Source: Frankia sp. AiPa1 (GTDB lineage Bacteria; Actinomycetota; Actinomycetes; Frankiales; Frankiaceae). From it: 64,000 nt of DNA. The stretch covers positions 62,001 to 126,000 of the forward strand of contig NZ_JALKFZ020000142.1 of NCBI RefSeq assembly GCF_023243075.1. The letters are read 5' to 3'. Position 1 is the first letter of the stretch. Every line of letters starts with the position of its first letter. This document shows, piece after piece, positions 21,796-30,407 of the stretch. The notes under the pieces were generated by a model. It searched no databases. It was not told where the DNA came from and saw only the letters and a list, made by a program, of their open reading frames with translations. A program made the translations under genes and the position numbers.

Positions 21796-22899
21796 GTGAC
21801 CACACTCGCGTCGAGCACACTGGCGCTCGGACCGGATGCCCTCAGTGCCGACAGCCTGGTCAAGGCGGGTCTGGTCATCGTCCTGCTGATCGTCTTCGCC
21901 GAATCCGGCCTGCTGATCGGTTTCTTTCTGCCCGGTGACTCGTTGCTGTTCACCGTCGGCATGCTGATTTCCCGGGACGAGGTCTCCACCCCGCTGCCGT
22001 TGGCAATAATCCTCATCGGACTGGCCGCGGTGGCGGGTGACCAGGTGGGATATCTCCTCGGGCGCAGGATCGGTCCGACGCTGTTCAGCCGGCCGAACTC
22101 CCGCCTGTTCAAACGGGAACATGTTGAACAGGCGAACGCCTTCTTCGCGAAGAACGGCCCGCGGTCCATCGTGCTGGCTCGATTCGTTCCGATTGTGCGG
22201 ACCTTCACACCGGTCATCGCCGGGGTCAGTCGGATGAACTACCGCATATTCACGATCTACAACATCATGGGCGGGTTGCTCTGGGGCTGCGGAGTCACGC
22301 TGCTCGGGTACTTCCTGGGTTCGGTGGACTTCGTCCACGAGCACATCGAGGTGATGCTCATCCTGGTGGTCGCCGTGTCGGTGCTGCCCATGGCCATCGA
22401 GATGCTGCGCGCACGTCGTCGGCGTGGTTCTGCGACCCCCGCTGGCTCTGCGGCCCACGCTGGTTCCACGACCCCGGCTGGTTCTGGGGCCCACGCTGGC
22501 AGCGAGTCCGGGGCTGCGGCGGGGTTTCCGCCGCAGCACGGCACGGCCGGCGACGTTGCCTCCGGCGGCGCGCCATGGCCCGGCACGAACGAGGTCCTGG
22601 CGGCCGGCGACCGAGTCGGCGTCGGCGCTGCGCCGGAATCCGCCCTGGACGAGCCGCCCGCGGGGCCGCCGTTCGACCCGTCCTCCACAGTGCAGATGCG
22701 CCGTGGCGGTGGCCGGCACTCGGCGGCCCATCAGCGCTCCACGGGCCATCAGGCTCAGGGCGGCCATCAGTACGAGGGCAGTCGTCAGTACCAGGCCGAC
22801 CGTCAGTACGAGGGCAGTCGTCAGCAGCAGGCCGACCACCAGTACCAGGCCGACCACCAGTACCAGGGCGACCAGGAGCGCCAGACGGCGCGGGACTGA
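21796..22899 (+). CDS. DedA-family membrane protein with repetitive C-terminal tail
   Basis: This is an integral membrane protein of the DedA/VTT family, linked to undecaprenyl-phosphate or phospholipid translocation. The core (residues ~1-210) has GLLIGFFLPGDSLLF, GDQVGYLLGRRIGP, the signature FVPIVRTFTPVIAGVSRMNYR and a terminal membrane helix. GTG at 21796 follows GGAGG; the upstream open frame is not coding-like. The last ~150 residues are cytosolic-looking, Gly/Ala/Ser- then Gln/His/Tyr-rich, with 7-8 residue repeats (HQYEGSRQYQADRQYEGS). This tail is not part of the family and may be a recent repeat expansion. Confidence 0.88.
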   Translation: MTTLASSTLALGPDALSADSLVKAGLVIVLLIVFAESGLLIGFFLPGDSLLFTVGMLISRDEVSTPLPLAIILIGLAAVAGDQVGYLLGRRIGPTLFSRPNSRLFKREHVEQANAFFAKNGPRSIVLARFVPIVRTFTPVIAGVSRMNYRIFTIYNIMGGLLWGCGVTLLGYFLGSVDFVHEHIEVMLILVVAVSVLPMAIEMLRARRRRGSATPAGSAAHAGSTTPAGSGAHAGSESGAAAGFPPQHGTAGDVASGGAPWPGTNEVLAAGDRVGVGAAPESALDEPPAGPPFDPSSTVQMRRGGGRHSAAHQRSTGHQAQGGHQYEGSRQYQADRQYEGSRQQQADHQYQADHQYQGDQERQTARD

Positions 22900-23464
22900 A
22901 TGCGCTGAAACGGTGTGCGCTGAAACGGTGTGCGCCCGACGCCGCGAGGGCCGGGCGCATGGGTGCGACAGGGAGGACGCGCAGACGGGGAGCGGCCTGC
23001 CAAGCGGAACGGACACCGCTGGTGGCGGAAGGCGGCTGGTGGCGGAACGCGGAAGGTCCCGGCGGGCTCCGCACCGATACGGGGGGAGTCGGTGGGACGC
23101 CCGCCGGGACTCGTCAACGGTATCGGCTCACCGTGCCACTGTCGCCCGTCCGCAGCCCGACCGGCTCATGATCAGAACAGAGAGATGCAGGTAGTGCGCG
23201 GGATTTTCGAGAATGTGACGATGGTCTCACGCTATTGAGATGACCCGAACGGAGGGTCAGGGCGCGCCGGGTTCGATCGCCGTGCGGGTCGACCCACAGC
23301 ACAGGGTCGGATCACTGTGCGGTTGCGACCGCCGCACACGTGCCACGAGCGCCGCACAGGTGCCGACCGCATGGGGGGAGCGTAGAACCTCCAAGTAACG
23401 AACCTGTCTCCGCACTGTGATCCGATAGCGACTGTGATCCGATAGCGCAACGGAAGGAAGAACC
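22900..23464. other. Gene-free gap with short tandem repeats
   Basis: This 565 bp gap starts with two exact copies of tgcgctgaaacggtg (22901-22915 and 22916-22930) plus a partial third. It ends with a 17-bp tandem repeat just before the PEBP gene. No gene is apparent between them. Confidence 0.5.
23414..23447 (+). repeat. 17-bp tandem duplication upstream of PEBP gene
   Basis: Two identical copies of actgtgatccgatagcg lie end to end, finishing 17 bp before the start codon. They may be paired regulator sites or a duplicated promoter segment. Confidence 0.7.
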
Positions 23465-24007
23465 ATGTCCCTGCTCGAACGCGGCACCCCGCCTGACCCG
23501 TACGACGTGCTGCCCGTCCGGCCGCTGTTCACCGTCACGAGCTCCGATCTCGTCGACGGCGGCACCGTCCCGCTGGCGCAGGTGCACGACAGCGCGGGCG
23601 GGCAGAACCTCTCCCCGAGCCTCGCCTGGTCCGGTGCGCCGGCCGGGACACAGAGCTACGTCGTGACCGCCTTCGACCCGGACGCGCCGACCGGCAGCGG
23701 ATTCTGGCACTGGGTTCTGGTCGATCTGCCCGCCACGGCGACCGAACTGCCGGCCGGTGCGGGCAGCGGCGACTTCCCCGGGCTGCCCGCCGGGGCGTAT
23801 CACATCCGAGCGGACTGGGGGACGAAGGAGTACGGGGGCGCCGCGCCGCCGCAGGGCGACGTCCCGCACCGGTACGTGTTCACCGTGCATGCCCTCGACA
23901 TCCCCAAGCTTGAGATCAACGACGAGGTCTCCGCGGCCGTCGTCGGCTTCAACCTTGTGTTTCACACCCTGGCTCGCGCGGTGCTGCGGGTGACCTACCA
24001 ACACTGA
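23465..24007 (+). CDS. PEBP / YbhB-YbcL family protein
   Basis: This 180-residue phosphatidylethanolamine-binding-like protein has the family motifs: VHDSAGGQNLSPSLAW, VVTAFDPDAPTGSGFWHWVLVDLP (DPDAP and HW), GAYHIRADWGTKEYGGAAPP and HRYVFTVHALD. The YbhB group has no firm enzymatic activity in bacteria; ligand binding is assumed. The start ATG has ggaaggaag upstream. There is no signal peptide, so it should be cytoplasmic. It stands alone, with its own duplicated upstream element. Confidence 0.9.
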   Translation: MSLLERGTPPDPYDVLPVRPLFTVTSSDLVDGGTVPLAQVHDSAGGQNLSPSLAWSGAPAGTQSYVVTAFDPDAPTGSGFWHWVLVDLPATATELPAGAGSGDFPGLPAGAYHIRADWGTKEYGGAAPPQGDVPHRYVFTVHALDIPKLEINDEVSAAVVGFNLVFHTLARAVLRVTYQH

Positions 24008-24326
24008 CCACCGCCTCCTCGGGCCGGAGACGGAGATCTCGTGCCGGGCCTCGAGCTGGCGGGTTCCCCGCGTCGGCCCGCGCACACCGGTCGGTACGCG
24101 CGGGCTTCTCGTCGGCTCTGCCTCTCGCGCCGGCGGCGGAGTGGGAGGCACAAGGGTGGGGAGGGGACAAGAGTCGTTTCGGTCGCGTTTCCGGCGCGTT
24201 CCCGCTGGAAGCGGAGGGTTGCCCCGACCCTGCCAGCCGGCAGGTGCAGGCTTGTGACCGTTTTTCCTGGCATACCTCTGCCGCGTGGGGGGAGTCTGGA
24301 ACCGACTCACGGTCGGGAGGAACTGC
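24008..24326. other. Gene-free gap, PEBP to SCO6745 gene
   Basis: This 319 bp gap has no convincing gene. A short hairpin CCTGCC-agcc-GGCAGG lies at 24229-24244; it is too small to call a terminator. Confidence 0.4.
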
Positions 24327-25283
24327 ATGGGCGACGGCAGACAACGTAACGATCTCGGCGCGGCGTTCGCGAATGACGCGCGTCGGATCTGGGAGGTGGC
24401 CGAGCCGATCCACGCGGTCATCTACTTCCATCCAGCGGTGGCCCGGTTCGGCGCGGAGGCCGGCTGCCACGGTTTCTGGATGAGCTACGTCGGGATGCGG
24501 GCCGCCCCGCTCGGCGCGGCCTCGGCAGCGGCGATCACGGCGGCCTTCTACAACTTCTCGCCGCGCCGGATCGCCCGGTCGGTGCCGGACGTGTGGGCCT
24601 ACTCCTCGCCCGCCCGATTGCTCGACGTCCGGCTCGCGGCCATGGACGCTGTGCTAAGGGAGCTCTGGGGTCTGGAGGCGACCGGGGCGGCGGTGCGCCG
24701 GGCGGCGGAGCTGGCCGGCCGAGTGGTCGCCGCCGCGGTGACCGCGGGCCGGCCGCTGGCGGCGGCGAACGCCGTGCTGCCCATCCCCGCCGATCCGCAC
24801 CTGGCGCTGTGGCAGGCGTTGACCGTCCTGCGCGAGCATCGCGGCGACGGGCACATTGCCGCGCTCGTGCGTTCCGAGGTCGGGCCGTGTGAGGCGCTCG
24901 TCCTCGCGTCCGCGACCGGACGAAGTCCCGCCGAACAGTCGCGGATGTCGCGGGGCTGGAGCGAGCGGGAGTGGGCGGGCGCGGTGCGCAGCCTGGCTGC
25001 CCGCGGCTGGCTGCATCCGGACGGGTCGCTGACCTCTCTCGGCGCACAGGCCAGCGCCGAGATCGAGAACGTGACCGACCTGCTCGCCGCCGCACCGTAC
25101 CGCGCGTTGGCCCGCTCGGAATGCGACGAGCTGTACGAGACGCTCTACGGGCTGGCCGACCGGGTGGTGCTCGGCGGCGGGTTCACCTGGCCCAACCCGA
25201 TCGGGCTCAACTGGCCGCCGCCGTCGGCCATCTCGGTCGCCCGGCTGCGTCAGCCGGCGGAGCTGGGCTCCACCGAGGGGTAG
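24327..25283 (+). CDS. SCO6745-family protein (winged-helix-like C-terminus)
   Basis: This 318-residue protein is of a widespread but uncharacterised actinobacterial family. The N-terminus has the family pattern RRIWEVAEPIHAVIYFHPAV, GFWMSYVGMRAAPLGAAS and FYNFSPRRIARSVPDVW. The middle shows PHLALWQALTVLREHRGDGHIAAL. The C-terminal part (GWSEREWAGAVRSLAARGWLHPDGSLTSLGA) looks like a MarR-type winged helix. ATG at 24327 follows GGGAGG. Its 3' end overlaps the convergent VirB4-like gene by 34 bp. The function is unknown. Confidence 0.85.
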   Translation: MGDGRQRNDLGAAFANDARRIWEVAEPIHAVIYFHPAVARFGAEAGCHGFWMSYVGMRAAPLGAASAAAITAAFYNFSPRRIARSVPDVWAYSSPARLLDVRLAAMDAVLRELWGLEATGAAVRRAAELAGRVVAAAVTAGRPLAAANAVLPIPADPHLALWQALTVLREHRGDGHIAALVRSEVGPCEALVLASATGRSPAEQSRMSRGWSEREWAGAVRSLAARGWLHPDGSLTSLGAQASAEIENVTDLLAAAPYRALARSECDELYETLYGLADRVVLGGGFTWPNPIGLNWPPPSAISVARLRQPAELGSTEG

Positions 25284-27352
25284 CCGTAGTCACCGGAGAA
25301 CGGCTCGTCGCCGGCGCCCGGCACGTCGCCGTCCCGATCGACGTCCGCGCCGTCGGCCGGCCGCCGGCCGTCCCCTCGCTGGTGGCCATTGCCGAAGGGG
25401 GCACCGCCGAGCGCACCGGGCGGCACGGCGGCCTCGAGACCCGGCGGGTCGAGCTCCGCCGGGTCCAGGTCGTCCGGCGTCAGGTTGATGTCGTCGACCT
25501 CGCCGTGCATCTTCGACCCGTTCAGCACGACCGGGATCTCCAGGTCGCCGACGACGTGTTCCACGTAGAACGCCCGGGCGCCGATGAGCCAGAGCGCGAA
25601 GCCCGGGTCGAGCCTGGGCAGCAGGTCGGCGGCGACGTCGGTGAGGCCCAGCGCCTGCTGGGTGTCGGCGATCTGGTCGGAGGCCTGCTTGTAGAGGATG
25701 CGGATCGCCGTCTCGGCCAGCAGGCCCTTGGCGATTTCGACCGAGTCGGGCGAGGCGGAGAGCAGGTCGGAGATGCGGTGCGCGACGATCGCGTTGGCGC
25801 AGCCCCACTGCCGGGCAAGCTTCTGCTGCGCGGACAGCCGGCGGACCAGTCCGGCGAAGCGCATCAGGCGCCAGCACTCGTCATAGACCACGTAGCGCTG
25901 CACGCCGTCCTGGCGCATGAGTGCCGCTTCCATCCACGCCTGCGCACAGGTCATGATCAGCGCGATCATCTCGTCGCTGCCCTGGACCCGTTCCAGGTTG
26001 AGCACGGCGATGGGGCGGTCGAAGTCCAGCGGGGACGTCGTCGGGCCGTCGAACAGGCCACCGAGCGCACCATGGGTGAGCCGGCGCAGCGTGAGGGTGG
26101 CATCCCGGGATGCGTCCCGCAGTTCGGTGGCGGTCATCGGCAGGTTGACGCAGTCCTCGTCGGTGGGGTCGGTCATCGCCTCCAGGACGTGGGGGAGCAG
26201 CGGGGTGGCCCAGCGATCCGGGTCAGCTCCGGTGATCTGCCGGGTGACGACATCGAGGGCGAGGTCGACGGCGGTGTGCTCGGCCGGGGTGAGCGGCACG
26301 CCCTTCGCCGTCTCGATCAGCGACGACAGCAGGGCGGAGCGGGCCCGCTTGACCTCCCGGGCCCAGTCCGCGTCGGCGATGCCCCGCGGCCGCGGCGGCG
26401 CGTCCAGCGGGTTGAGCCGGGTCGCCATGCCAGGTCCGATGTAGGTGGGTTCGCAACCGAGCCGGCGGGCCAGCCGGGTGTACTCCCCCTTGGGGTCACA
26501 GGGCACCGCGGCCTGGTAGCCGAACGCCGCACCCCGCGAGATCAGCGTCTTGAGCAGCGCCGACTTGCGGGAGCCGACCGCGCCGAACACGGCGAAGTTC
26601 GGGTTCTCGATGACCTGCTGGCGGTAGAGCTGGAACACGTCGAAGTCGAACGAGTTGCCCGACCAGACGTGCCGGCCGATGTACATGCCGGGAGCGTCGA
26701 GCCCCGAGTCGACGATGAACGGATAGATGCCGGCGATCTGCGCCGTCGTCTCCATGTGCGCGGGAAGTCGCAGCTTGTGGTAATTGCGTCCGGCGAACTG
26801 CCCGATCAGCCTGGATGGCTGCGCGCCGCGGCGCAGCGCTGCCTGGGCCCTGCGCATCGCGGCCTTCTCCGCGGCGGCCGCGGCCTTCTCCTCCCGACGG
26901 CTGCGGCGCGGGGACTGCCGCTGCGCCGACCCGCGCGGGTTCGACCGCGGGCGACGTGGTCCGCCCCCCAGATCCACGAAGCCCTCGGCATCCCGGCCTG
27001 GATCGTGGGACGTGGCCTCGTAGGCCGCTGCCTGGTAGCCGTCCGGGTCGTAGCCGGCCTCGTCGTAGCTCGGCGGGTCGAACTCGTCGAATCCGATCAC
27101 CCCGTCGACGTCGTCATAGCCGCCCGTGCCGTCATAGCCGTTTGGGTTGCCATAGCCGTTTGGGCTGCCGTAGCTATCCGAGCCGTCGTCTCCGTCCGGC
27201 CCGGTCGCCTCGTACGGCACGCCACCAGGATGCGCTGCGCCGTTGTCATCCGCAGTGCCATCGTGGAACGATGTGTCGCCGTCGAACGAGGTGTGGTTCT
27301 CGGGGGACGTGCCGTTGTCGTAGGGCGTGCGATTGTCGCGCGCTGGACTCAT
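25250..27352 (-). CDS. VirB4/TraC-like conjugation ATPase
   Basis: This 700-residue protein is of the VirB4-type ATPases that power type IV secretion at the inner membrane. Residues ~1-170 are an acidic Gly/Tyr/Asp-rich disordered leader with NGYGNPNGYDG repeats, then a basic segment. The ATPase domain follows: IENPNFAVFGAVGSRKSALLKT (P-loop), PCDPKGEYTRLARRLG, and the Walker B VVYDECWRLM with QKLARQWGCANAIVAHRISDL. The P-loop reads GAVGSRKS, so the glycine normally before lysine is arginine. The gene overlaps the SCO6880-family gene by 4 bp (ATGA), indicating coupled translation. It ends inside the convergent SCO6745 gene. Confidence 0.87.
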   Translation of the reverse strand: MSPARDNRTPYDNGTSPENHTSFDGDTSFHDGTADDNGAAHPGGVPYEATGPDGDDGSDSYGSPNGYGNPNGYDGTGGYDDVDGVIGFDEFDPPSYDEAGYDPDGYQAAAYEATSHDPGRDAEGFVDLGGGPRRPRSNPRGSAQRQSPRRSRREEKAAAAAEKAAMRRAQAALRRGAQPSRLIGQFAGRNYHKLRLPAHMETTAQIAGIYPFIVDSGLDAPGMYIGRHVWSGNSFDFDVFQLYRQQVIENPNFAVFGAVGSRKSALLKTLISRGAAFGYQAAVPCDPKGEYTRLARRLGCEPTYIGPGMATRLNPLDAPPRPRGIADADWAREVKRARSALLSSLIETAKGVPLTPAEHTAVDLALDVVTRQITGADPDRWATPLLPHVLEAMTDPTDEDCVNLPMTATELRDASRDATLTLRRLTHGALGGLFDGPTTSPLDFDRPIAVLNLERVQGSDEMIALIMTCAQAWMEAALMRQDGVQRYVVYDECWRLMRFAGLVRRLSAQQKLARQWGCANAIVAHRISDLLSASPDSVEIAKGLLAETAIRILYKQASDQIADTQQALGLTDVAADLLPRLDPGFALWLIGARAFYVEHVVGDLEIPVVLNGSKMHGEVDDINLTPDDLDPAELDPPGLEAAVPPGALGGAPFGNGHQRGDGRRPADGADVDRDGDVPGAGDEPFSGDYGYPSVEPSSAG

Positions 27353-28851
27353 GCCACTCCTACTGCCAGGGGTAGCGCGCCGACGCTGAAGCCTTGGTCC
27401 TGCTCGCCGACGAGACGCACCATCTCCAGGCGGCTACGCGAGGCCAGGGTCTCGGCCTCACCACAGGCGTCGGCGAGCCCGTCCAGGTCATCCGCGGAAA
27501 CCGTCACGAACCCGTGAAAGCGAAACGCGCCGAACCCGGCGATGAGCTCCTGCTCGCGGCGTTCGACCTCGTCGGCCTCGGCCACGTCCCGCTGGGTCGT
27601 GACCTTGCCGACCTTGTCGCGCATCTGCTGCTCACCGAGGTGTGCCATCCGACGCCGGTTCACCGACTTCTCCGCCTTACGTCCGGGGAGCGGCTCCACG
27701 ATCAATGACACGGTACGCCGGCAGGTGGTCTCCATCAGCAGGGGGGCGAGGAACGCCGCCGGCGACGGAACACGGGGCCAGCCGTTAATCCAGTACGTGG
27801 TGTGGAAACCGGAATCGGTGCGGTAATGGTCCCATGCGGTGACGGTGCGCACCGGGCCGGCGACCGCCGGGTCGATGCCGGACGCGAGGCCTTTCAGACC
27901 GCCGGCCAGGTCGGTGCTGGCTCCGCCACGCGCGTCGATCATCTCGATCGAATACGGATCGTACGTGGTGCGGATAACGGCTGCGAGCGCCCGCGGCGGC
28001 AGCCAGCCGACGGTGTTGATGGACGCGCGGGCGAGCGCCGCCTCCATGGTGCGCAGCTCACCGAGCAGGACGGCGCAGGCCGCCTGGTCACCACCGCCGG
28101 CTCGCTGGATGGCCCGGCGGGCGTCCTTGGCCCGTAGCTGAAAGGACAGGTAGGTCTCGTGCCGTTGGGCGACCGGCCCGGCCGCGTCGATGACTTCCTG
28201 GTAGGCACTCGCCGCCCAGGAGTCGTCGTGGTGGCCGCGAACCCGCCAGTGGCGCTGCAACTGGTCGCCGGAGTCGGGCAGGGTGCGTTCCAGCCACTGG
28301 ATCCGCGAGAGCCGCCCGCCGCCGGAGGTGAGACCGGCGAGCAGCTCGCCCCAGGCGTCGACACGGGCCTGCTGGTCACCGGACTCGAGCAGGGCGAACT
28401 GGCTGCCCCGCACCTGCAGAACCGCCGTGTAGGTCTGCCGCTTCGCATCCTTGACGACGGCCACATACCGTCCACCGCCGACCGGTACCGACAGCATCAC
28501 CAGGGCCGACAGCGGCCCGGGCAGGACCGTACGGCTGAGCTGATCTTCTCCTGCGCCGAGCCGGAAAAACGCGCCGCGGAACACCGTCTCGCCCGTCACC
28601 TTCTGCATCGTGAAACCGAACAGGATCGGCACCCACTGGTCGAGGTTACGATCCTCCACCCGGACGAAGGCGACGAACAGCAGGGCCACGGCGAGCAGCA
28701 CCCAGATCGGGACGGTGATCAGTGGCGACCGCAACGCGCCGAGGACGCAGAGCATCACACCGATCATCAGACCGAGCTGCGGCCAGCGCATGCCCAGCAT
28801 GACGCCGCCACGTTCGAGCGGCCCGAACCGGTAACTGCGTTCTGCGACCAT
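27349..28851 (-). CDS. SCO6880-family conjugation-associated membrane protein
   Basis: This 500-residue protein always travels with a VirB4-like ATPase in actinobacterial conjugation-type loci. It resembles a PrgI/VirB3-like membrane part fused to a VirB4 N-terminal-like region. Two adjacent membrane helices lie near residues 25-62 (LGLMIGVMLCVLGALRSPLITVPIWVLLAVALLFVAFVR). The large cytosolic part contains RTLPDSGDQLQRHWRVRGH, AYQEVIDAAGPVAQRHETYL and TTCRRTVSLIVEPLPGRKAEK. No Walker motif is visible. The start ATG has GAGGTAG upstream. It is coupled to the ATPase gene by a 4-bp overlap. Confidence 0.85.
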   Translation of the reverse strand: MVAERSYRFGPLERGGVMLGMRWPQLGLMIGVMLCVLGALRSPLITVPIWVLLAVALLFVAFVRVEDRNLDQWVPILFGFTMQKVTGETVFRGAFFRLGAGEDQLSRTVLPGPLSALVMLSVPVGGGRYVAVVKDAKRQTYTAVLQVRGSQFALLESGDQQARVDAWGELLAGLTSGGGRLSRIQWLERTLPDSGDQLQRHWRVRGHHDDSWAASAYQEVIDAAGPVAQRHETYLSFQLRAKDARRAIQRAGGGDQAACAVLLGELRTMEAALARASINTVGWLPPRALAAVIRTTYDPYSIEMIDARGGASTDLAGGLKGLASGIDPAVAGPVRTVTAWDHYRTDSGFHTTYWINGWPRVPSPAAFLAPLLMETTCRRTVSLIVEPLPGRKAEKSVNRRRMAHLGEQQMRDKVGKVTTQRDVAEADEVERREQELIAGFGAFRFHGFVTVSADDLDGLADACGEAETLASRSRLEMVRLVGEQDQGFSVGALPLAVGVA

Positions 28852-28976
28852 CGACTACCTCACTTGCCGCTCGACCCGACGCCTGCGTACAGCCTGCTCA
28901 CCGCCGGCTGGCTGACGGCCTGTTCCACTCTGTTCCGGAGATCAACTGGCTGCTTGTGGGAGCCCGAGTGGGATGC

Positions 28977-30407
28977 TCACTGACCGCCGGTGCGTGCCGG
29001 CGGTGTGGGTGCCCCCACCCGAGGCGGTCGTGACGCCGGTGTGACCGGCGGGCGGGCGGTGGCGGTCGTACCGCTGCGGGGCGCCGCGACCCGTGCCGTT
29101 GTGCCACCCGAACGTCCGGCGGCGCCGGTGGTCACGGCCGCTCTGGTGGCGCCACCCACCCGGGCTGGCGCACCTGCCCGCGCGGGCTGGCGCGCGCTCG
29201 CGCCGTTGCCGGCGCCGGCGATCGCCGGGGTGCCGCCAGTCGAGGCGACACGTGCCCGTCCGGCTACCGTGCCGCGCACGCTCGCAGTGGCTGCGCCCGT
29301 CCGGGCCGGGGCGCCCAACGGCGTTCCGCCGATGCCACGGCCGCTGCGCCCAGCCGCCGGCCGGGCGAGCCCCGGCTGCATGCCGATGCCGCCGCCGATA
29401 CCGCTACCGATCCCGCCACCGTCGCTACCGCCGAGCACACCCCGGTTGCGCGTTTGCAGCCGGGCGCCGATGCCGCGGAAGGTCTCGCGCGACGTCGAGC
29501 CGAGCAGCGCCCCCGCGCCCTGTCCGAAGGACGCCGCACTGCGTCGGCCGGCCGAACCGACCGCGCGCATGAGGTGGACGTCGGCGAATCCCAGGAGATG
29601 CATGAGTACGAACGGCGCAAACACCGCAGCGATCATCACAACGGTCCCACTGAGGATCGTCAGTGTCTGATCGACCGTGGATCCGGTGGAGTCACTTGCC
29701 ATCCCCGCGCCCAACGCGAAGATGGCGTAGATGACTGGCTTCGCGAAGATTAGCGCCAGGAGCATCTCGGTGGCCCGCTTGATCCAGCCGCTTGTTGACA
29801 TCGTCGGCTGCCCGGCCAGGTAGAGCGGGATGAACACCGCTATCACGATGATGGCGACCTTGCGGATGTAGAGCACGACGAACAGGGCGAACGAGAACAT
29901 CGCCACCAGTAGTGACAACACGAGGTCGAGCGCGAAATTTCCTTGGTCTGGGAGTGCCCGAAGCTGCGCGACGAGATCGGCGCCCAACGGCTTACCGTCC
30001 CCGAAGGCATCCGCCATTCCATCGGACGCGGTAAGGATCATCTGCAGCAGCGCGAGCGCGACGAAGGAACCCATGATCGCCGTACCCGTTGCCGCCCCCG
30101 CCCGAGTGAAAATATGCGGGTCTCCGCGAACCGCACCCATAATGCATGCGCAGAGAAACAGTCCCGTAACTATCAGGACCGCGATCCCGAACGCGATGTT
30201 GTAGTTCTTGACGACGTAATCGGCGCTGAGGTTGACCGACGTCTTCTGTGCCGCGAAGCTGAACACGGAGCTGGAGAGGTCCGCGGCCATCCCGCAGAAC
30301 GCCTTCCCCATAGAATCGAAGTAGGCATCCACACTCCCCGAGATCGCACCCTTGATACTGTTCAGGGGGTGGAAGGGGAGGGCATGAACGTTAGTTTCTT
30401 CGATCAC
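28977..30407 (-). CDS. TrbL/VirB6-like polytopic membrane protein
   Basis: This 476-residue channel-type protein resembles TrbL/VirB6. About seven hydrophobic segments occupy residues ~70-310, including AFGIAVLIVTGLFLCACIMG, GSFVALALLQMIL, LVLSLLVAMFSFALFVVLYI, VAIIVIAVFIPLYLAG and VVMIAAVFAPFVLMHLLG. The last ~150 residues are a Gly/Ala/Arg-rich basic cytosolic tail typical of actinobacterial members. Translation is coupled to the upstream gene through a GTGA overlap (30404-30407). The first ~400 bp are poorer in GC than the rest. Confidence 0.8.
   Translation of the reverse strand: MIEETNVHALPFHPLNSIKGAISGSVDAYFDSMGKAFCGMAADLSSSVFSFAAQKTSVNLSADYVVKNYNIAFGIAVLIVTGLFLCACIMGAVRGDPHIFTRAGAATGTAIMGSFVALALLQMILTASDGMADAFGDGKPLGADLVAQLRALPDQGNFALDLVLSLLVAMFSFALFVVLYIRKVAIIVIAVFIPLYLAGQPTMSTSGWIKRATEMLLALIFAKPVIYAIFALGAGMASDSTGSTVDQTLTILSGTVVMIAAVFAPFVLMHLLGFADVHLMRAVGSAGRRSAASFGQGAGALLGSTSRETFRGIGARLQTRNRGVLGGSDGGGIGSGIGGGIGMQPGLARPAAGRSGRGIGGTPLGAPARTGAATASVRGTVAGRARVASTGGTPAIAGAGNGASARQPARAGAPARVGGATRAAVTTGAAGRSGGTTARVAAPRSGTTATARPPVTPASRPPRVGAPTPPARTGGQ

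Noticed and set aside
24971-27517. 848-residue plus-strand open frame over the VirB4-like gene
   Set aside because: Its composition is an antisense shadow; the minus strand has Walker motifs and coupled start/stop overlaps.
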